Positions 45,101-56,610 of a stretch of DNA of 64,000 nt are shown here, piece by piece (position 1 is the first letter of the stretch; every line of letters starts with the position of its first letter). This DNA comes from Branchiostoma belcheri (taxonomy: Eukaryota > Chordata > Leptocardii > Amphioxiformes > Branchiostomatidae). The notes under the pieces were generated by a model. It was not told the origin of the DNA. It worked only from the letters and a program-made list of their open reading frames with translations, and searched no databases. The stretch is taken from the NCBI RefSeq assembly GCF_001625305.1, contig NW_017804376.1, positions 1,165,976 to 1,229,975 of the forward strand, read 5' to 3'. The position numbers and the translations under genes are program-made.

Positions 45101-46430
45101 TACATCTTGTAAAATTCGTCATTTAGATGTTTACTAAATTGTCAAAAAGTTTAAGGCAACAAGTCAGTACTGCTGATAATACAAAACTCTTAACTTTCTT
45201 TCTAACTAAACTCTAAAGATATTCTACAGTATAAAGTGATGGAAGGAGACAGCCACAATCCCTTTGTTCTGTCCGCTTGTCTGTGCCAATGTTTTTCTTC
45301 AGAAACGTACACGGCTAGAAGGAACATACTTGAGTTCATACGATACTGCTGTAGATTGTGACAGTGTACACAGTTAGCATGTGCGCACTGTGAGTGAGTC
45401 ACGCATTGCGGTTTACATAGGTACCGTTGATAAGGAGTATTCCGATCCCTGAAGTATACATCAATCTGGACCACACACAAAAACATAGCCCGAGTTCCAC
45501 ACGACACTAGATATCTCTTCACAAGATAAAAGGAACGACTTTCTTCGCCCTACTCTAATACAAGTAGCACTGTAGAACAAAAAGTCGGGGTCACAGAAAA
45601 AATGCCAGTGCTCCGGGTCTGTTAGTAGCGAGATTCAAACTGACAATTGGTGGGCAAATTCCGGAGCAGAGTCTTTCCAAAAGGCAGGGGTTTAGTTTGT
45701 CGTGCGGTGGCATGGCGTGTCTTCTCGGCAACGGTTGTCACTGACTCATATCGGCGAGAGCTGGAGATATGATTTCATGTTTCCCCATTCCTGCCGTTTG
45801 TTTTGTTCCAGGCGAGTCCACGACTTAACGCGGGTAAACTTTCTAGCGGGGGTAGAACAATCGCACCGAGCAGGTGTAAGTTACCCCGTATCCGGCCAAA
45901 CTTTGCCGCTGAAGCAAAACGTGGAGCGCTGGCCGTGTTTGCATCATACATGCGGGGGGAGTGAGGAGAGGTCGGCGAGTAGGGGGACGTGTCAAAACTT
46001 GGTGTACGATTCCTTCGGGAGGACTCGTCTACGAACTTTCCCGAGAACCCACGACGTCGTGTCACCAACAGTCGGTCCCCTGATCGGTCATTTCCGTCCA
46101 GACTTCGCGTAATTGTATAATTGTTGTCTGGTATGTTTTAAAGAGAGGTGTAACGAACTCGCGTCCTTCCATTGTGGGCAGCCGAGTTTTTGACACTGCG
46201 CGAAAAAAGAGCGCTTTGTCTGCGCACATGAGGTCACAGGTAATTGGAACAAAACAGTGAAACCCAAGACGACAACCCCGGCACTTTCTTGAAGCACTAT
46301 ACCTGGGCATTTCAATATGAAAAGTGGCCGGCGCACACTTCCTGTAGTAGCGGCATAGTCGGAGTATGAGGGAGAGCACTTTGTCTGTGCCGCGTGTCTG
46401 ACTAACTGTGGACGTCCTCCGCACTTTTCC
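42150..46430. other. Intergenic stretch between seven-pass gene and ephrin
   Basis: No splice-supported coding exon seen on either strand. Contains the foldback at 43556-43776, a lone right half of a TAGCC-family foldback ending at 44536, and a direct repeat CCAAAATCATTATTCTGGCTTCGTA (43872-43925). A GC-rich region from about 45690 is probably the ephrin promoter and 5 UTR. Confidence 0.6.
43556..43776. mobile_element. Foldback MITE, TAGCCTCTACCAGG subfamily
   Basis: TAGCCTCTACCAGGCTTCGG / CCGAAGCCTGGTAGAGGCTA; inner arms AGAGTAGAAATTGG / CCAATTTCTACTCT. Same subfamily as 25989-26175. Flanks show no convincing duplication. Confidence 0.85.
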
Positions 46431-46434
46431 TGGG

Positions 46435-46589
46435 ATGGAGCGCAACAAGTGGACGTTTTTCAGCCGGCTCAAGTCCTTCCCTGCCGCTCATTTCTTCACG
46501 TTCCTGTTCCTGACTATTCTGGACCGTACGGAGGGATATTTCTACGGTCGTGTGCTGCCTGAGATCTATTGGAACCAGAACAACCCTAT
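46435..46589 (+). CDS. efn: Ephrin, first coding exon (partial gene)
   Basis: ATG at 46435 opens a 51-codon exon with a basic start (MERNKWTFFSRLK), a hydrophobic stretch (HFFTFLFLTILD) as signal sequence, and the start of the ephrin receptor-binding domain, VLPEIYWNQNNP. That matches the VLEPIYWNSSN / YWNSSNP opening of vertebrate ephrins. The donor CCTAT|GTGAGT (phase 2) falls where the first intron falls in ephrin genes. Ephrins are membrane-anchored ligands of Eph receptor kinases in cell guidance. The next exon is not found in the remaining 17.4 kb, so GPI versus transmembrane class cannot be decided, although the motif looks more ephrin-B-like. Confidence 0.8.
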
Positions 46590-49100
46590 GTGAGTTGTTT
46601 ATCTTTTGTTATGGACTGAGGGGAGTGCTGTTGTGTGAAGCCATGCTAGCTATGTTTGTGTTGGGAGTGATACGCCCTGTATTTTTCAGCTTGTGCAACT
46701 GAACGTGAAGACATTTCACACAGAAAAAATTGTGCGATCCGAGCAAGTTCTGTATAATATTATTGATTTCTAAGCAGCACAGGTATTTTACGACTCTAGA
46801 ACGGCAAGACGGCCGCCGGCGTCATCAAAATTTCATGATCGTAATCACTCTTCCGACACCGTGTCGACTTTTTGTGGCTTGTTCCGCTTTCTGTATTCCC
46901 GACATGGTATTCTTACCACGTCTCGCTGCCGGCCGTGCGAAAACAAGCATTGATTGCATCAAATATACATCGGGTGGCCGAATCTACCGGCGAGGTTTTC
47001 GCCCCGAGGCTGTCTGTACCCCGACACACGACAGTTTGTTTTCCCTCGGATATTTGTCCGGCGGGGGTATGTCCTGACTCGAGCACCGGACTCCGCCTTA
47101 AAACGGTGATAAACCTTTCAAACTAGATATCTGATGGTGCCCAGGCCAAGTTTTCCTACAAATAATAAGTGGACATCATGTCCCCATACTGTAGAAAATG
47201 TAGGAAAACATAGTCTCCGCCTGTCTACAAACGCGGGTTCTAAAACAGCAAAATTTACACAATTTAGCCAAATAGGAACAATAATTTGCCAGGGGAGTTA
47301 AGCCTCCGTTGAGTTCATTTTCCCTCAAAATTATCCCTCCAAATCATCAATTATTCTCCTCTTTTTGCTGAATTCTACCAAGGAGGTTGAAGAGAGAAGG
47401 CCTTGTGGAGGCTAGGTAGGAAAAACTCTGAAGACCTAGAATAGGACCCAGTGTTCACCGCCAATCCATATTTTCTCACGTCGTTGTCTGAAACCACAGC
47501 CCTGCTTTCTCATGCACTCCGGTTTCTTCTCACCTACTGTGACTCAACACTAGGAAATCGACTTTCTCATATGTAGAGGAGCGAGCTTATTTGGAGAGAG
47601 AAGCCACGATTCTCTCCCATTGTTTATTGCTTCATTGTGAACCTTTGTCTGAACCCCCGTTCCCACATTTTTGCATGTAGACGGAAAGGTAAAGGCATGT
47701 ACTGGAGTTAGAACAGGCTTTGTCCGCGGGGATAGGTGTCACTGTCACTGGAAGTTTTCTTAGCTTGGGTTACAAGTAGTTCTTTCCTTTGTACTATATC
47801 AGGTAGTTCCTCCACTTTAAAGACTATATTTTATGTGGTTAGTCACCTGTGTTATCTTATATCAAGGAGGTTTTGAAAATGCTTGTATCAACATTGTAGG
47901 ACATAACATTGTGAATTTGAGCTTATGTCTGAGTTTAGACTACTAGTATCCATTTTCTCAATTTCTTGTATAGACTACATGAAACGTTATAACTACTCCT
48001 TGTCGCAAATGGGAATTGGTCTGGCACTCTGAATTGTCTCAAAAACAGGAAAATAGAGTTTCTGGTGGTCCATAACAAAAGCACAGTGTATCTATTGTCT
48101 AATTTTAGCCATTACACCTATAATAGAGACACCTGGTTGGAAAGCGATGCCATTGTGGCAGAGCGACCTTCGCGCCAGGTATCCCTATCTGTGACGTCCT
48201 TGTCAGACGACGTGATTTTACGCGGGAAACCTTCACGCCAAATTGACGAGACGTCGTTAGGCCCATCTCCAGGGTCTGTCACGCCCGCACCACACTTAAC
48301 ATTTTCCAGATTACATATAGCGGAAACAAGCTCCTAGGGACGAACTTCGAACTAAGACAGTCATTTGGGCACTGTTTGCGCATACTTGTGTGATAGGTGA
48401 GTGCGGGTATGGGACACCTGGTATGAGTAAGGCGATACGGGAACCTTTTGCTTCATTACTCACAAGAAAAACAGTCAGCACATGCGAGTTTGAAGCGGTT
48501 TTCGTGTCCCTCCACTTCAAGATACAAGGGATAGTTACTGTTCTTTGTTGCCAGGTCCAGTAAACGTGTTGTTTCTATAAACTCCAGGCGCAATGCCGCC
48601 TCTGTTGTGTAGCAAAACGATCGTGTAGGGTTCGGTTCGTTTTCACAATCAGTCAGCACTAAGCTGGCTTTCTCCGCCCAAAATTACCGTGCTAAGCAAA
48701 GAAACGTCCTGGTTTAAAGTCTTAAATCCAAGGTTCATACCGTCTTAGCTTCCATCATTCCTTGTCGCCTCTCCGTGGCCAGGAATTGTTCAGGTGTTTT
48801 CACTTGCATTTTCCCATGGAGGCCGGCACCTGCTCAGCAGTGTTAATCTGCTGAAATCCTGTGCCAGGCCGATATTTGCACAGCCGTGTGTAGGCAGACG
48901 TGTTCGTGTGCTGTAGACTACACAACTTTTAGTCACCTTTTAGCTTCTTAGCGTATCTTTAGAGTCTTATTTTGGGGCTTAAAGTTGAGGGAATAGTAGT
49001 ATGAATTGTCTTTCTAAGGGGCTTAAAAATCAAGCCCATCGCTCTTCCTATATAGCTAACTGTTTAGATATACGTACATGTTCGTATGCAAGGAAAATTC

Positions 49101-49270
49101 TAGTCTCCAAGCAGAGGTTTGGGCTTATTTTGACGTGTTTTAGGCATTTTTATCGGACTTTCTTTTATAAGTGGCTGAAAAAATATTTCCCAGTACATAG
49201 ACAAGACCGATAAAAAACGCATATAAACACGTTAATATAAGTCCAAGCCTAAACCTCTGCTTGGAGAGTA
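49101..49270. mobile_element. Foldback MITE, TAGTCTCCAAGCAGA subfamily, perfect 9-bp TSD
   Basis: TAGTCTCCAAGCAGAGGTTT.. / ..AAACCTCTGCTTGGAGAGTA with further pairing inner arms. GGAAAATTC at 49092-49100 and 49271-49279. Confidence 0.93.
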
Positions 49271-49632
49271 GGAAAATTCTTGTTAGTCTAATTTGATACG
49301 GTCTTCAATTCACCAGACTGCCCTTTGGGGCCGAATAAATGAGATAGAAATCGTCCATACATATACCACAATGGTAGATAATTTGAGAGAAAAGTAAGCT
49401 GGTCAAAAGAGTCGGAAGCTGGTTCTTATTTTGGCCAATTATCCAGTTATTCGCCTCCGAGGGGTGGCTGATGTAAACTTGATTTGGAAGGAAGCCAATT
49501 ATTAAAACTGTCTGCTGCCAGCTCCCCTGGGGCTTCTTGTGTCTTACCTTTTTCATCGCTCTGTATTTCTTTCTTTCTATCGTTCTTTTTCCTAACATTC
49601 TGTCTCGCTTCTTTCCTTCTCTCGTTCTTGTC

Positions 49633-49824
49633 TAGCCTCTACCAAGCACCGTGGGTCGCTGGAAAAATAGTAGAAATTGGCCAAATTAAAGGGAATAGTA
49701 TACCAGGGGAGTTGGCCGAAAAGAGAGGGTATACGTACATTTTGCGATCCGTGGTATAGTACTCCCTTTATTTTGGCCAATTTCTACTATTTCTCCAGCG
49801 ATCCGCGGTGCCTGGTAGAGGCTA
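49633..49824. mobile_element. Foldback MITE, TAGCCTCTACCA subfamily, perfect 9-bp TSD
   Basis: TAGCCTCTACCAAGCACCG.. / ..CGGTGCCTGGTAGAGGCTA; inner AGTAGAAATTGGCCAAA / TTTGGCCAATTTCTACT. GTTCTTGTC at 49624-49632 and 49825-49833. The half-element ending at 44536 is its closest relative. Confidence 0.94.
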
Positions 49825-50484
49825 GTTCTTGTCTATGCGTGGTTGTGTGTGTAGAGAAATTTATGGTCTTTCACAGCTAAACTTGCGTGTTAAACGTGTG
49901 GCAAAGGTGCAACTTCGTAACGCTCCTGACAGCCGCCTTGCGCACTTCATGTTCCGAGGTACACGGATGGCTGGAGATACATACGTGTTTTTTCCTATGG
50001 AATACCGCGTTCTATAATGCCATGACCGTAGATTGGTAAGTGGGGAGGGGGGCAGCCATTGGACACAAACACTTGGGAAAATTTCTCATCTAACCTACCT
50101 TACAAAAACACTAACCTTAAACACTTCATTTTCAATATTATCAATTATTGATCAGTATTATTGACTAAAACTGAATTAGATGTCATATAGACTGTAGCCC
50201 TTTCTTGCGACTTTATGAAGAAAAACATGCCCGTTTTCACGCTCATCCATGCGAACTAAGCCATATCTGAGATCTTTAAGGCGTAAAAATCACCATGACA
50301 TCTCTATGCCTTCGTTATAAACAGAGTATCGCTTTACAGTAGAGTGAATTCGAGCACAAAGACGTACATGTATGGAGAGGGAGGGGGTATGCTCTTTTCT
50401 GTTGAATTTCAGAGAAGCTTGAAGATATAAGGCAAATACCTACATCAGCGTTTATCAATGATTAACATTATTCATTGTCGTATA

Positions 50485-50690
50485 TACGTCTTGCGACCGT
50501 CGTAAGATCGCAAACTGAGCATTCTTTGGACAATCGTGAATGTGTCCTGAATTCGTCTAGCTGTTTTCTTACGGGAAAGACTAGTGTTTAATATCAATTT
50601 TCGGCGTTTGGTTTTGTCACAGTCTGCTTGAAAATTCTAAGACATCAAAATTGTACGACGACCTACGACTAATTTGACCACGACGAAACT
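50485..50690. repeat. Interspersed repeat (GATCGCAAACTG family)
   Basis: CGTCGTAAGATCGCAAACTG, TTTGGACAATCG, GGTTTTGTCACAGTCTGCTT and GAAAATTCTAAGACATCAAA blocks shared in order with 52050-52205, 60040-60240 and the split copy at 30254-30640. Confidence 0.65.
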
Positions 50691-51861
50691 CAGTACTCTG
50701 TAGGCGTAAGATGCCCACACAAACAGCGTGCGAAGGTGAAAGTAGAAATAACTAGCTGCTATGCCAGACTCATTTTACGGAAAAAACATCTTAATACAAA
50801 TTCTAATTTCCTGTCTGGATCTTAAGTCTTTGTCTGTATTACCAGATGACAACGTTCCTTTTGGATTTAGCGATGAAACACACCGAGGAGAATTGGAACC
50901 GTTTCGAGCTTACAGCGCTCTGCGCTGCAGTGATGAAAGGATTTGTAGTTTGATACCGAATCGGCGGAACGCAATCCTTCCACTTCAGAACCCCTCAACA
51001 GCCGATAAACTCAGCCGACCGTCCCGGCAGTGGGTACACAAACAGGCCCGGCAAACCGCCGAGTGGAACGGACGAGAGATGTTAGAAAAACAAGGGACGT
51101 CTGCAGTTGTACTGTAGAACAAAGACAGTTAGACAGGTCTGCAATATTGGCTTCTAATGCGAACACAGGTGTCGCTGTCTCTTGTTACTTTCTTTGTGTG
51201 CTTGTCTCTCTAGCTGTCTCTACCCTTTATTCATCTCTTTCTTTCTTTCTTTCTGCGATTTCTTTCTTTCTGCGATTTTTTTCTTACTTTTTACTTGTGC
51301 TTGTACATCCATGTACGCACTTGTACATCCATGTACGCACTAAGAACATATGAATGAACAAAGGGCATAAAGAACATCTTTAAATGTAGTTTAACAAGAA
51401 ATCCGCTTGTCTGCCAACAGAATGTTCTTCACCTAACAGAACATGACGTTTTACTATAAATTCCCACAGAATTCCTGATTAGAATTAGGGAGGAGCCCCT
51501 AAAATCAGACATCATGGCTAACATTAGGGCTACACTTCGAAGTTCAGTCGTTTAGATTTATACTTCCTATATAATAGTACGTAGGTTTCTTGAGCGATCA
51601 CCCTGAGTCTTAAGACAATAGTGAGCTACAAGCTAGCCGGCGTCAGCAGTCTTGAAGATTTATCTTAAGGGCGATATCTGTGCGCTAAATCGACCGTCAG
51701 AGTGATCCATCTGTGAGTGCGTGGCTAATGGTGACAGTCAATACACGCATTGTTCTCCCCATTATAACAGCGCTGAGAGATGCGGACATGCGCGTGACGT
51801 TACATTACGCAACTTGTCTTCATCACAGGTCCGATCACATAATGGCATTTGTCATATGATC

Positions 51862-52045
51862 TAATCTCCAAGCAGATCCTAGGGTAGCAAAAGACAGTAT
51901 GAACTTGGCCAGGCAGTATCCATTCGTCAGAAAGGGTTCGCATATTGGGTGGCGTATTGGACCCTCTCTGGCGAATGGATATCGCCTGTCCAATTTCCAT
52001 GTTATTTTACTGTCTTATGCCAACCTAGGATCTGCTTGGAAATTA
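51862..52045. mobile_element. Foldback MITE, TAATCTCCAAGCAGA subfamily
   Basis: TAATCTCCAAGCAGATCCTA.. / ..TAGGATCTGCTTGGAAATTA; inner GGCAGTATCCATTCG / CGAATGGATATCGCC. No clean flank duplication. It abuts an interspersed repeat copy on the right. Confidence 0.85.
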
Positions 52046-53091
52046 GTACGATCGTCGTATGTGCGATCGCAAATTGGGGGCAATCTTGGATAGTCGTAGA
52101 GTGTCGTACAAAATTCGTCGCTGTTGTTTATTTCAGAAAAGGCTGTCTTACGTTAGTTTTGTCACCGTTTGCTTCAAAATTCTACAGTATCAAAATTGAA
52201 TTAAAAAAAAAAACTACAAAAATGTGATTACGCCTGAAAAGAATATTCGGAAAAATTCGCTCCCGTTGCTGACACTGCAGGACTTATTTCCGAAATACGA
52301 TGACTGTCGGAGGAAAAAAATAACACAGTGTAAAATCATAACACGGCATATGATCAGAAACCTATAATATGTAAATTTCTCTGTTGGGATATTATATCAG
52401 CGTTACACAGATATGACTTGAACATTGTTAATCAATTAAACAATCTGTCTGCCACATTGATAAAGAACTATATTATAACTGGAAAAAGGGACGATTGTTT
52501 TAACGATAGTGACAGAGCATTAACTCCTAAGCCTACTTAATGCTACCCACTTAACTAATTGTGTGTTCCTTTCCAACTGACTGCGATGAAACAATAGGAG
52601 AGATTTATGTAGAAAAATGATAGGGAGGAGCTCTATTTTATTTTCTTAAACCAAAGTCGGCCGCTCAATAAAAGTGAATTACGTTAGGAAAAAGGATTTT
52701 TATGCGAAGAATGTAAATAGTATTTTATCCCCAGGGCTTGTATGTTCAAACAGACCGACAAATAAATCAGACCATCTCACTTTATGACCCACATGATGAC
52801 AGAAAAGGTAGAAAAAACCTGACCGTAAAACTTCAACCCCCCGTTGCGACGGGAACAATGAAGGGACATGTATTTGCGCGGTGGCTTTGAAGGTCCTGAT
52901 TTAAGTGCAATTTCCAAAGACGTAACGAACGGGTCAACTGTGCCGGTGGGCGGAGTGATATTCAACCTTAATGGCGCGGAAACAATGTGATATATTAAGG
53001 GCTGCGTTAGATCTGACAGGTGTGTGGTGTCCCGCTGGTTTCTGCCCTCTATAAACACGCAGGTGGAACACCTTTTCCGCCAGGTACACAG

Positions 53092-53322
53092 GGGGGGCCT
53101 GCATGGGGGAGGGAAGGATAGTGATTGCGAATTACGCAAAATTTTCGCCGCCGATTACGAATTACAAAATGTACGTTAAAGTCTCCGAGCTGATTACGAC
53201 TACTTTACGCTTTGCGGTTAATGTACTATTACGAATTACGTTGATTTTTTGGGAGGCTTCTTACGGACTATGGAGACTAAAAGGCCTGATTACGCCTTAC
53301 GAGAAAGGACATGCAGACCCTC
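53092..53322. mobile_element. MITE with 6-bp TSD (copy C, reverse orientation)
   Basis: GGGGGGCCTGCATG.. to ..ACATGCAGACCCTC, reverse complement of the copies at 30300 and 32640. TSD ACACAG at 53086-53091 and 53323-53328. Confidence 0.92.
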
Positions 53323-54339
53323 ACACAGGTGAGCGCAGGGCGGCGCTTTTTGATGTTTCTGAAGTGTTGTCGTTCCTGTGCCGTTCGTAGCCGTTGTTTT
53401 TCCTTCAGCGGTTTCGCGCAGACAAAACTGACAGGGCAAGACTCCTGCTGTCAGCCTGAGCACAATACAGGTTTTCCAGTCGACTTATATCCAGCGGGGG
53501 GCATGCGAGATCAGATGGTTTCTTAGAAGCGGCGAGGGAATTTCTTAAGGAGTCGTGACGTAAACAGGAATGTCTTATAGGCAGGGGGCCAAAACATTTA
53601 GTCTCAACTCTCCTCTTTAACTCATTCTTTGGATTTAAAGTTTTAGAGAAAGTTTTAAAGTTCAGCAACAAACACCAATTTAGTTTCTCCCCCCATACTG
53701 GGTGCCATGCCTCTCCTTTCTAATTGCTGTCTCATCTTTCGTGATTCTTAATCCTGAAAATTATTTCCAACTCATGTTTCACCTGATCGACAGATACACA
53801 TTTTTTTGCTCGCGTTCCTTCGCAGATTATAAACGATAGCGATCGCTTGCGGAGACAGGGAAACAGTAGGGAGTTATTATTTAACAACTGTCATCTGTGA
53901 GGTTTTAGAAAAGCTGTTATATAAGGCAGATGTAGGTCGTGACCTAGTTTTAGATATCTCTGCATCTTCTAACATCGCCAACATCATTTGCTAAATTATA
54001 TACTACATGTAGTAGTTAAAGCTGCTATTACATGGCACCTGTACACACTATTCACGTCTGGTTCTTTTAAAATGCTACATGCTTTAAGTTTTTCATATTT
54101 CTAACTAACACTGCAAGTTTAACAATTTCAATCAAATGCGCAAACTGTGCAAAAAAAGTGACAAACTGGCAGAATTTTGTTTTTGCTGATTAAAGAGAGG
54201 ACGTCAGAGGAAAGGAATTGCGATGTGGACCATTTCGCGTCTGCCTCTTCAGAAGGTCCTTGAAGTTCAATGACCCCTAAAATGGACTCCTTGCTGACCG
54301 TGGGTGACCCCTTGACCTCCACTTCCCGTGACGTCAAGG

Positions 54340-54690
54340 TGTGGCCGGAGACATTCCGAAGATGACTCGTTCCCAGTCCTCCATCCGATACATTCCGAAG
54401 ATGTCTCGTTCCCAGTCCTCCATCCGATATCTCTCGTGAACAGGTCGTCGTGACCGAAGGCATTTCGAAGACACCCGAGGACATACCGATGACAGCCGAG
54501 GGCATGCCGATGATGTCCCGAACCCGGTCTACCATCCGATCTCCGTGGAACGTTCGCGTCGTGACGGAAGACATTCCGATGACAGCCGAAGACATTCCGA
54601 TGATTCCCGAACCCCAGTCTCCCGTCCGATCCCGTGACCGAAGACATTCCGATGATTCCCGAGACCAGCAATCCATCTACTAGTATCCGA
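54340..54690. repeat. Degenerate tandem repeat (GACATTCCGATGA units)
   Basis: GACATTCCGAAGATG..CAGTCCTCCATCCGAT units of about 43 bp at the left, then irregular GACATTCCGATGATTCCC units. Unstopped frames on both strands here are repeat artefacts. Confidence 0.8.
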
Positions 54691-54699
54691 TCTCCCGTG

Positions 54700-54878
54700 T
54701 AATCTTTAAGCAGATGTCTAGTGGCAAAAACCGTTCCGGTTAGAACTGGCCATCTAGAGAGAGTCCTCAACCGCCCAAACATTTGCCGTTGGTCGAAACT
54801 CACAAAGGCGGTTGAGGACTCTCTCTAGGCCAGTCTTAACCGTAACGCTTTTGCCCTCAAACATCTGCTTGGAGATTG
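54700..54878. mobile_element. Foldback MITE, TAATCTTTAAGCAGA variant
   Basis: AATCTTTAAGCAGATG.. / ..CATCTGCTTGGAGATT; inner AGAGAGTCCTCAACCGCC / GGCGGTTGAGGACTCTCT. Flanks CTCCCGTG and CTCCCATG match at 7 of 8. Confidence 0.85.
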
Positions 54879-55385
54879 CTCCCATGTAACGTTCCTGTTG
54901 GTATTTGGCGATCCTGAAAACTTAGCACGGGGCATCGGAGATGGACCTAAACACAACTCGGTGTCCGTTACCAGCGTCTAGCCGGTGGAAGACGCGATGT
55001 ACCGTACCGAGAAACCTGCGAAACTCAACCTGGTCACAACTGACCTGTTTCTGGGTTTGTTGTTAGAGCTCCTAACACCGGTGGATGAGCTCCATATAAA
55101 CATCATCTAGTTCCAATTATGGCACATCTAAACAGTAGAAATCCATGTACGATTTTGCGTATGCTATAAACTATTTAACTGTACTGAAAGTTTGGCGGTT
55201 TAATGTTTAAAATTTAATGCAAGTAGGAAAACATTTCTGTCTTTTCTGGTGGCGCAGTCAACATTTTATTTAAACAAAATCGAGCTTTGGACAGTTCAAA
55301 GATTTCTTATTCGATATTTGACTGTTCTCTCTTATAGCTTATAGCAGTTTCTATCTTGTGCTCCTTCGTTGCTAGAAATAGTAGA

Positions 55386-55642
55386 AGGAAAATGACAAAA
55401 ATCTCTCCCTAAGATGTGTACCTTTCAACTCATCCAGCAGATTTCAACAAGCGCGGCGCATACGACAAGCGCCCAGCAATACTTGAACGTCCAAAATTCT
55501 TCGTTTTCAGAAACGGTAGAGGGAAAATGACAAAAATCTCTCCCAAAGATGTGTACATTTCAACTCATCCGACAGTTTTCAACAAGCGTGCAACATACGA
55601 CAAGCGCCCAGCAATACTTAACGTACGTCCAAACATCTTGTG
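55386..55642. repeat. ~130-bp tandem duplication
   Basis: GGAAAATGACAAAAATCTCT..GACAAGCGCCCAGCAATACT occurs twice (about 55386-55490 and 55517-55622), roughly 90% alike. Confidence 0.9.
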
Positions 55643-55921
55643 TACATAAGGCAGAGGCGTGGCCCTTATAAGACACGTCTGGGGGATCAAGGAGCGTGTT
55701 TATCCCTTAAGAAACAGGTTTACGCGGTAAGAAGGCGTGCGTGTGTGACCAGACAGGGTGTAGGGTGTACCGCGGGGTAAGCCCTGATCCTGGTTTCTAT
55801 AGAAACGCACGCCGCCGTGTACTGTGGAGGGGGTGTGTTTATACAGACAGATAGAGCAGTGTGGGCGCAGGTGCCGAGGGTAGGGGTCAGGTGATCTGAT
55901 ATTAAGCACGTAGGCTGAACG

Positions 55922-56106
55922 TAGTCTCTACCAGACTCACTACGCTGGCTATAAATAGGAGAATATTTGTCAGGGGCGTTTGGCCGCCTTGGGGTTTGAC
56001 TGGCCGTGCGGTTAAAAACTACCTCCAGGACTCCCTTGGCCAATTTACTCTCTTTTTTACCGAATTCTACGATCCGTATTCCCGTAGAAAGGCCTGCTGG
56101 AGGCTA
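55922..56106. mobile_element. Foldback MITE, TAGTCTCTACCAG variant, perfect 9-bp TSD
   Basis: Left end TAGTCTCTACCAGACTCACT, right end GGCCTGCTGGAGGCTA. GGCTGAACG at 55913-55921 and 56107-56115. The two arms are less similar to each other than in other copies. Relative of the insert at 60798-60994, where both ends recur in inverse orientation. Confidence 0.9.
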
Positions 56107-56583
56107 GGCTGAACGTACTGCGTCTGTGTGAAACCCACATTGTATTGTGGATAGGACTTCAGCAGAACGCCTTGTTTAGTTCGCATTCGCGTATTTAAGG
56201 ATGACAACCCGTCCGTAGTTTTTAAATGTTATATCGGAGAAGATATCGTCTGCAACGGGCTACATTCTGATGCAAAGGTAACCAAAAATCCAAGGAAAAC
56301 CGTGAAAAATAAGCCATGATTGCTGAATCGCGAGGCTTAATCTAACAAAATGATGATGATCTGTGATGGTTTTTCTATGGGCGTGGCATGTATAGTCTAG
56401 TATACCTGTGCTTCTCTAACAATATAGATAAGACTAGACAAGAACAGAGTCCTCTCTACAGCGGTAGTGACACTAGAATGTGACCCCTGGACGGAGAGGT
56501 CATGGTTAACAATTAGAAGCTAACACGTTTCAGATTCTGTGTTAAGACTGCGCTTGCAAGCCAAGGTACAGGTGGCAACCTTG

Positions 56584-56610
56584 TGACGTCATTTTCAAGA
56601 TGGCGGCATG
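56584..56610 (+). promoter_or_regulatory. Orphan CRE plus YY1-type motif
   Basis: TGACGTCA (56584-56591) is followed within 10 bp by CAAGATGGCGGC (56597-56608), a full YY1 consensus, inside the ephrin intron. The ATG in it opens a 46-codon frame with no recognised homology. Could be an intronic promoter. Confidence 0.35.

Noticed and set aside
45702..46472. Overlapping ~136-codon frames on both strands upstream of the ephrin ATG
   Set aside because: GC-rich 5 region; no homology seen, frames conflict, better explained as promoter and 5 UTR.
53103..53390. 95-codon plus-strand frame (ITNYAKFSPPITNY)
   Set aside because: Lies in the 6-bp-TSD MITE; similar frames occur in its other copies.
54128..54803. 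Two ~180-codon minus-strand frames
   Set aside because: Overlapping frames across a degenerate tandem repeat, no splice support, repetitive low-complexity product.
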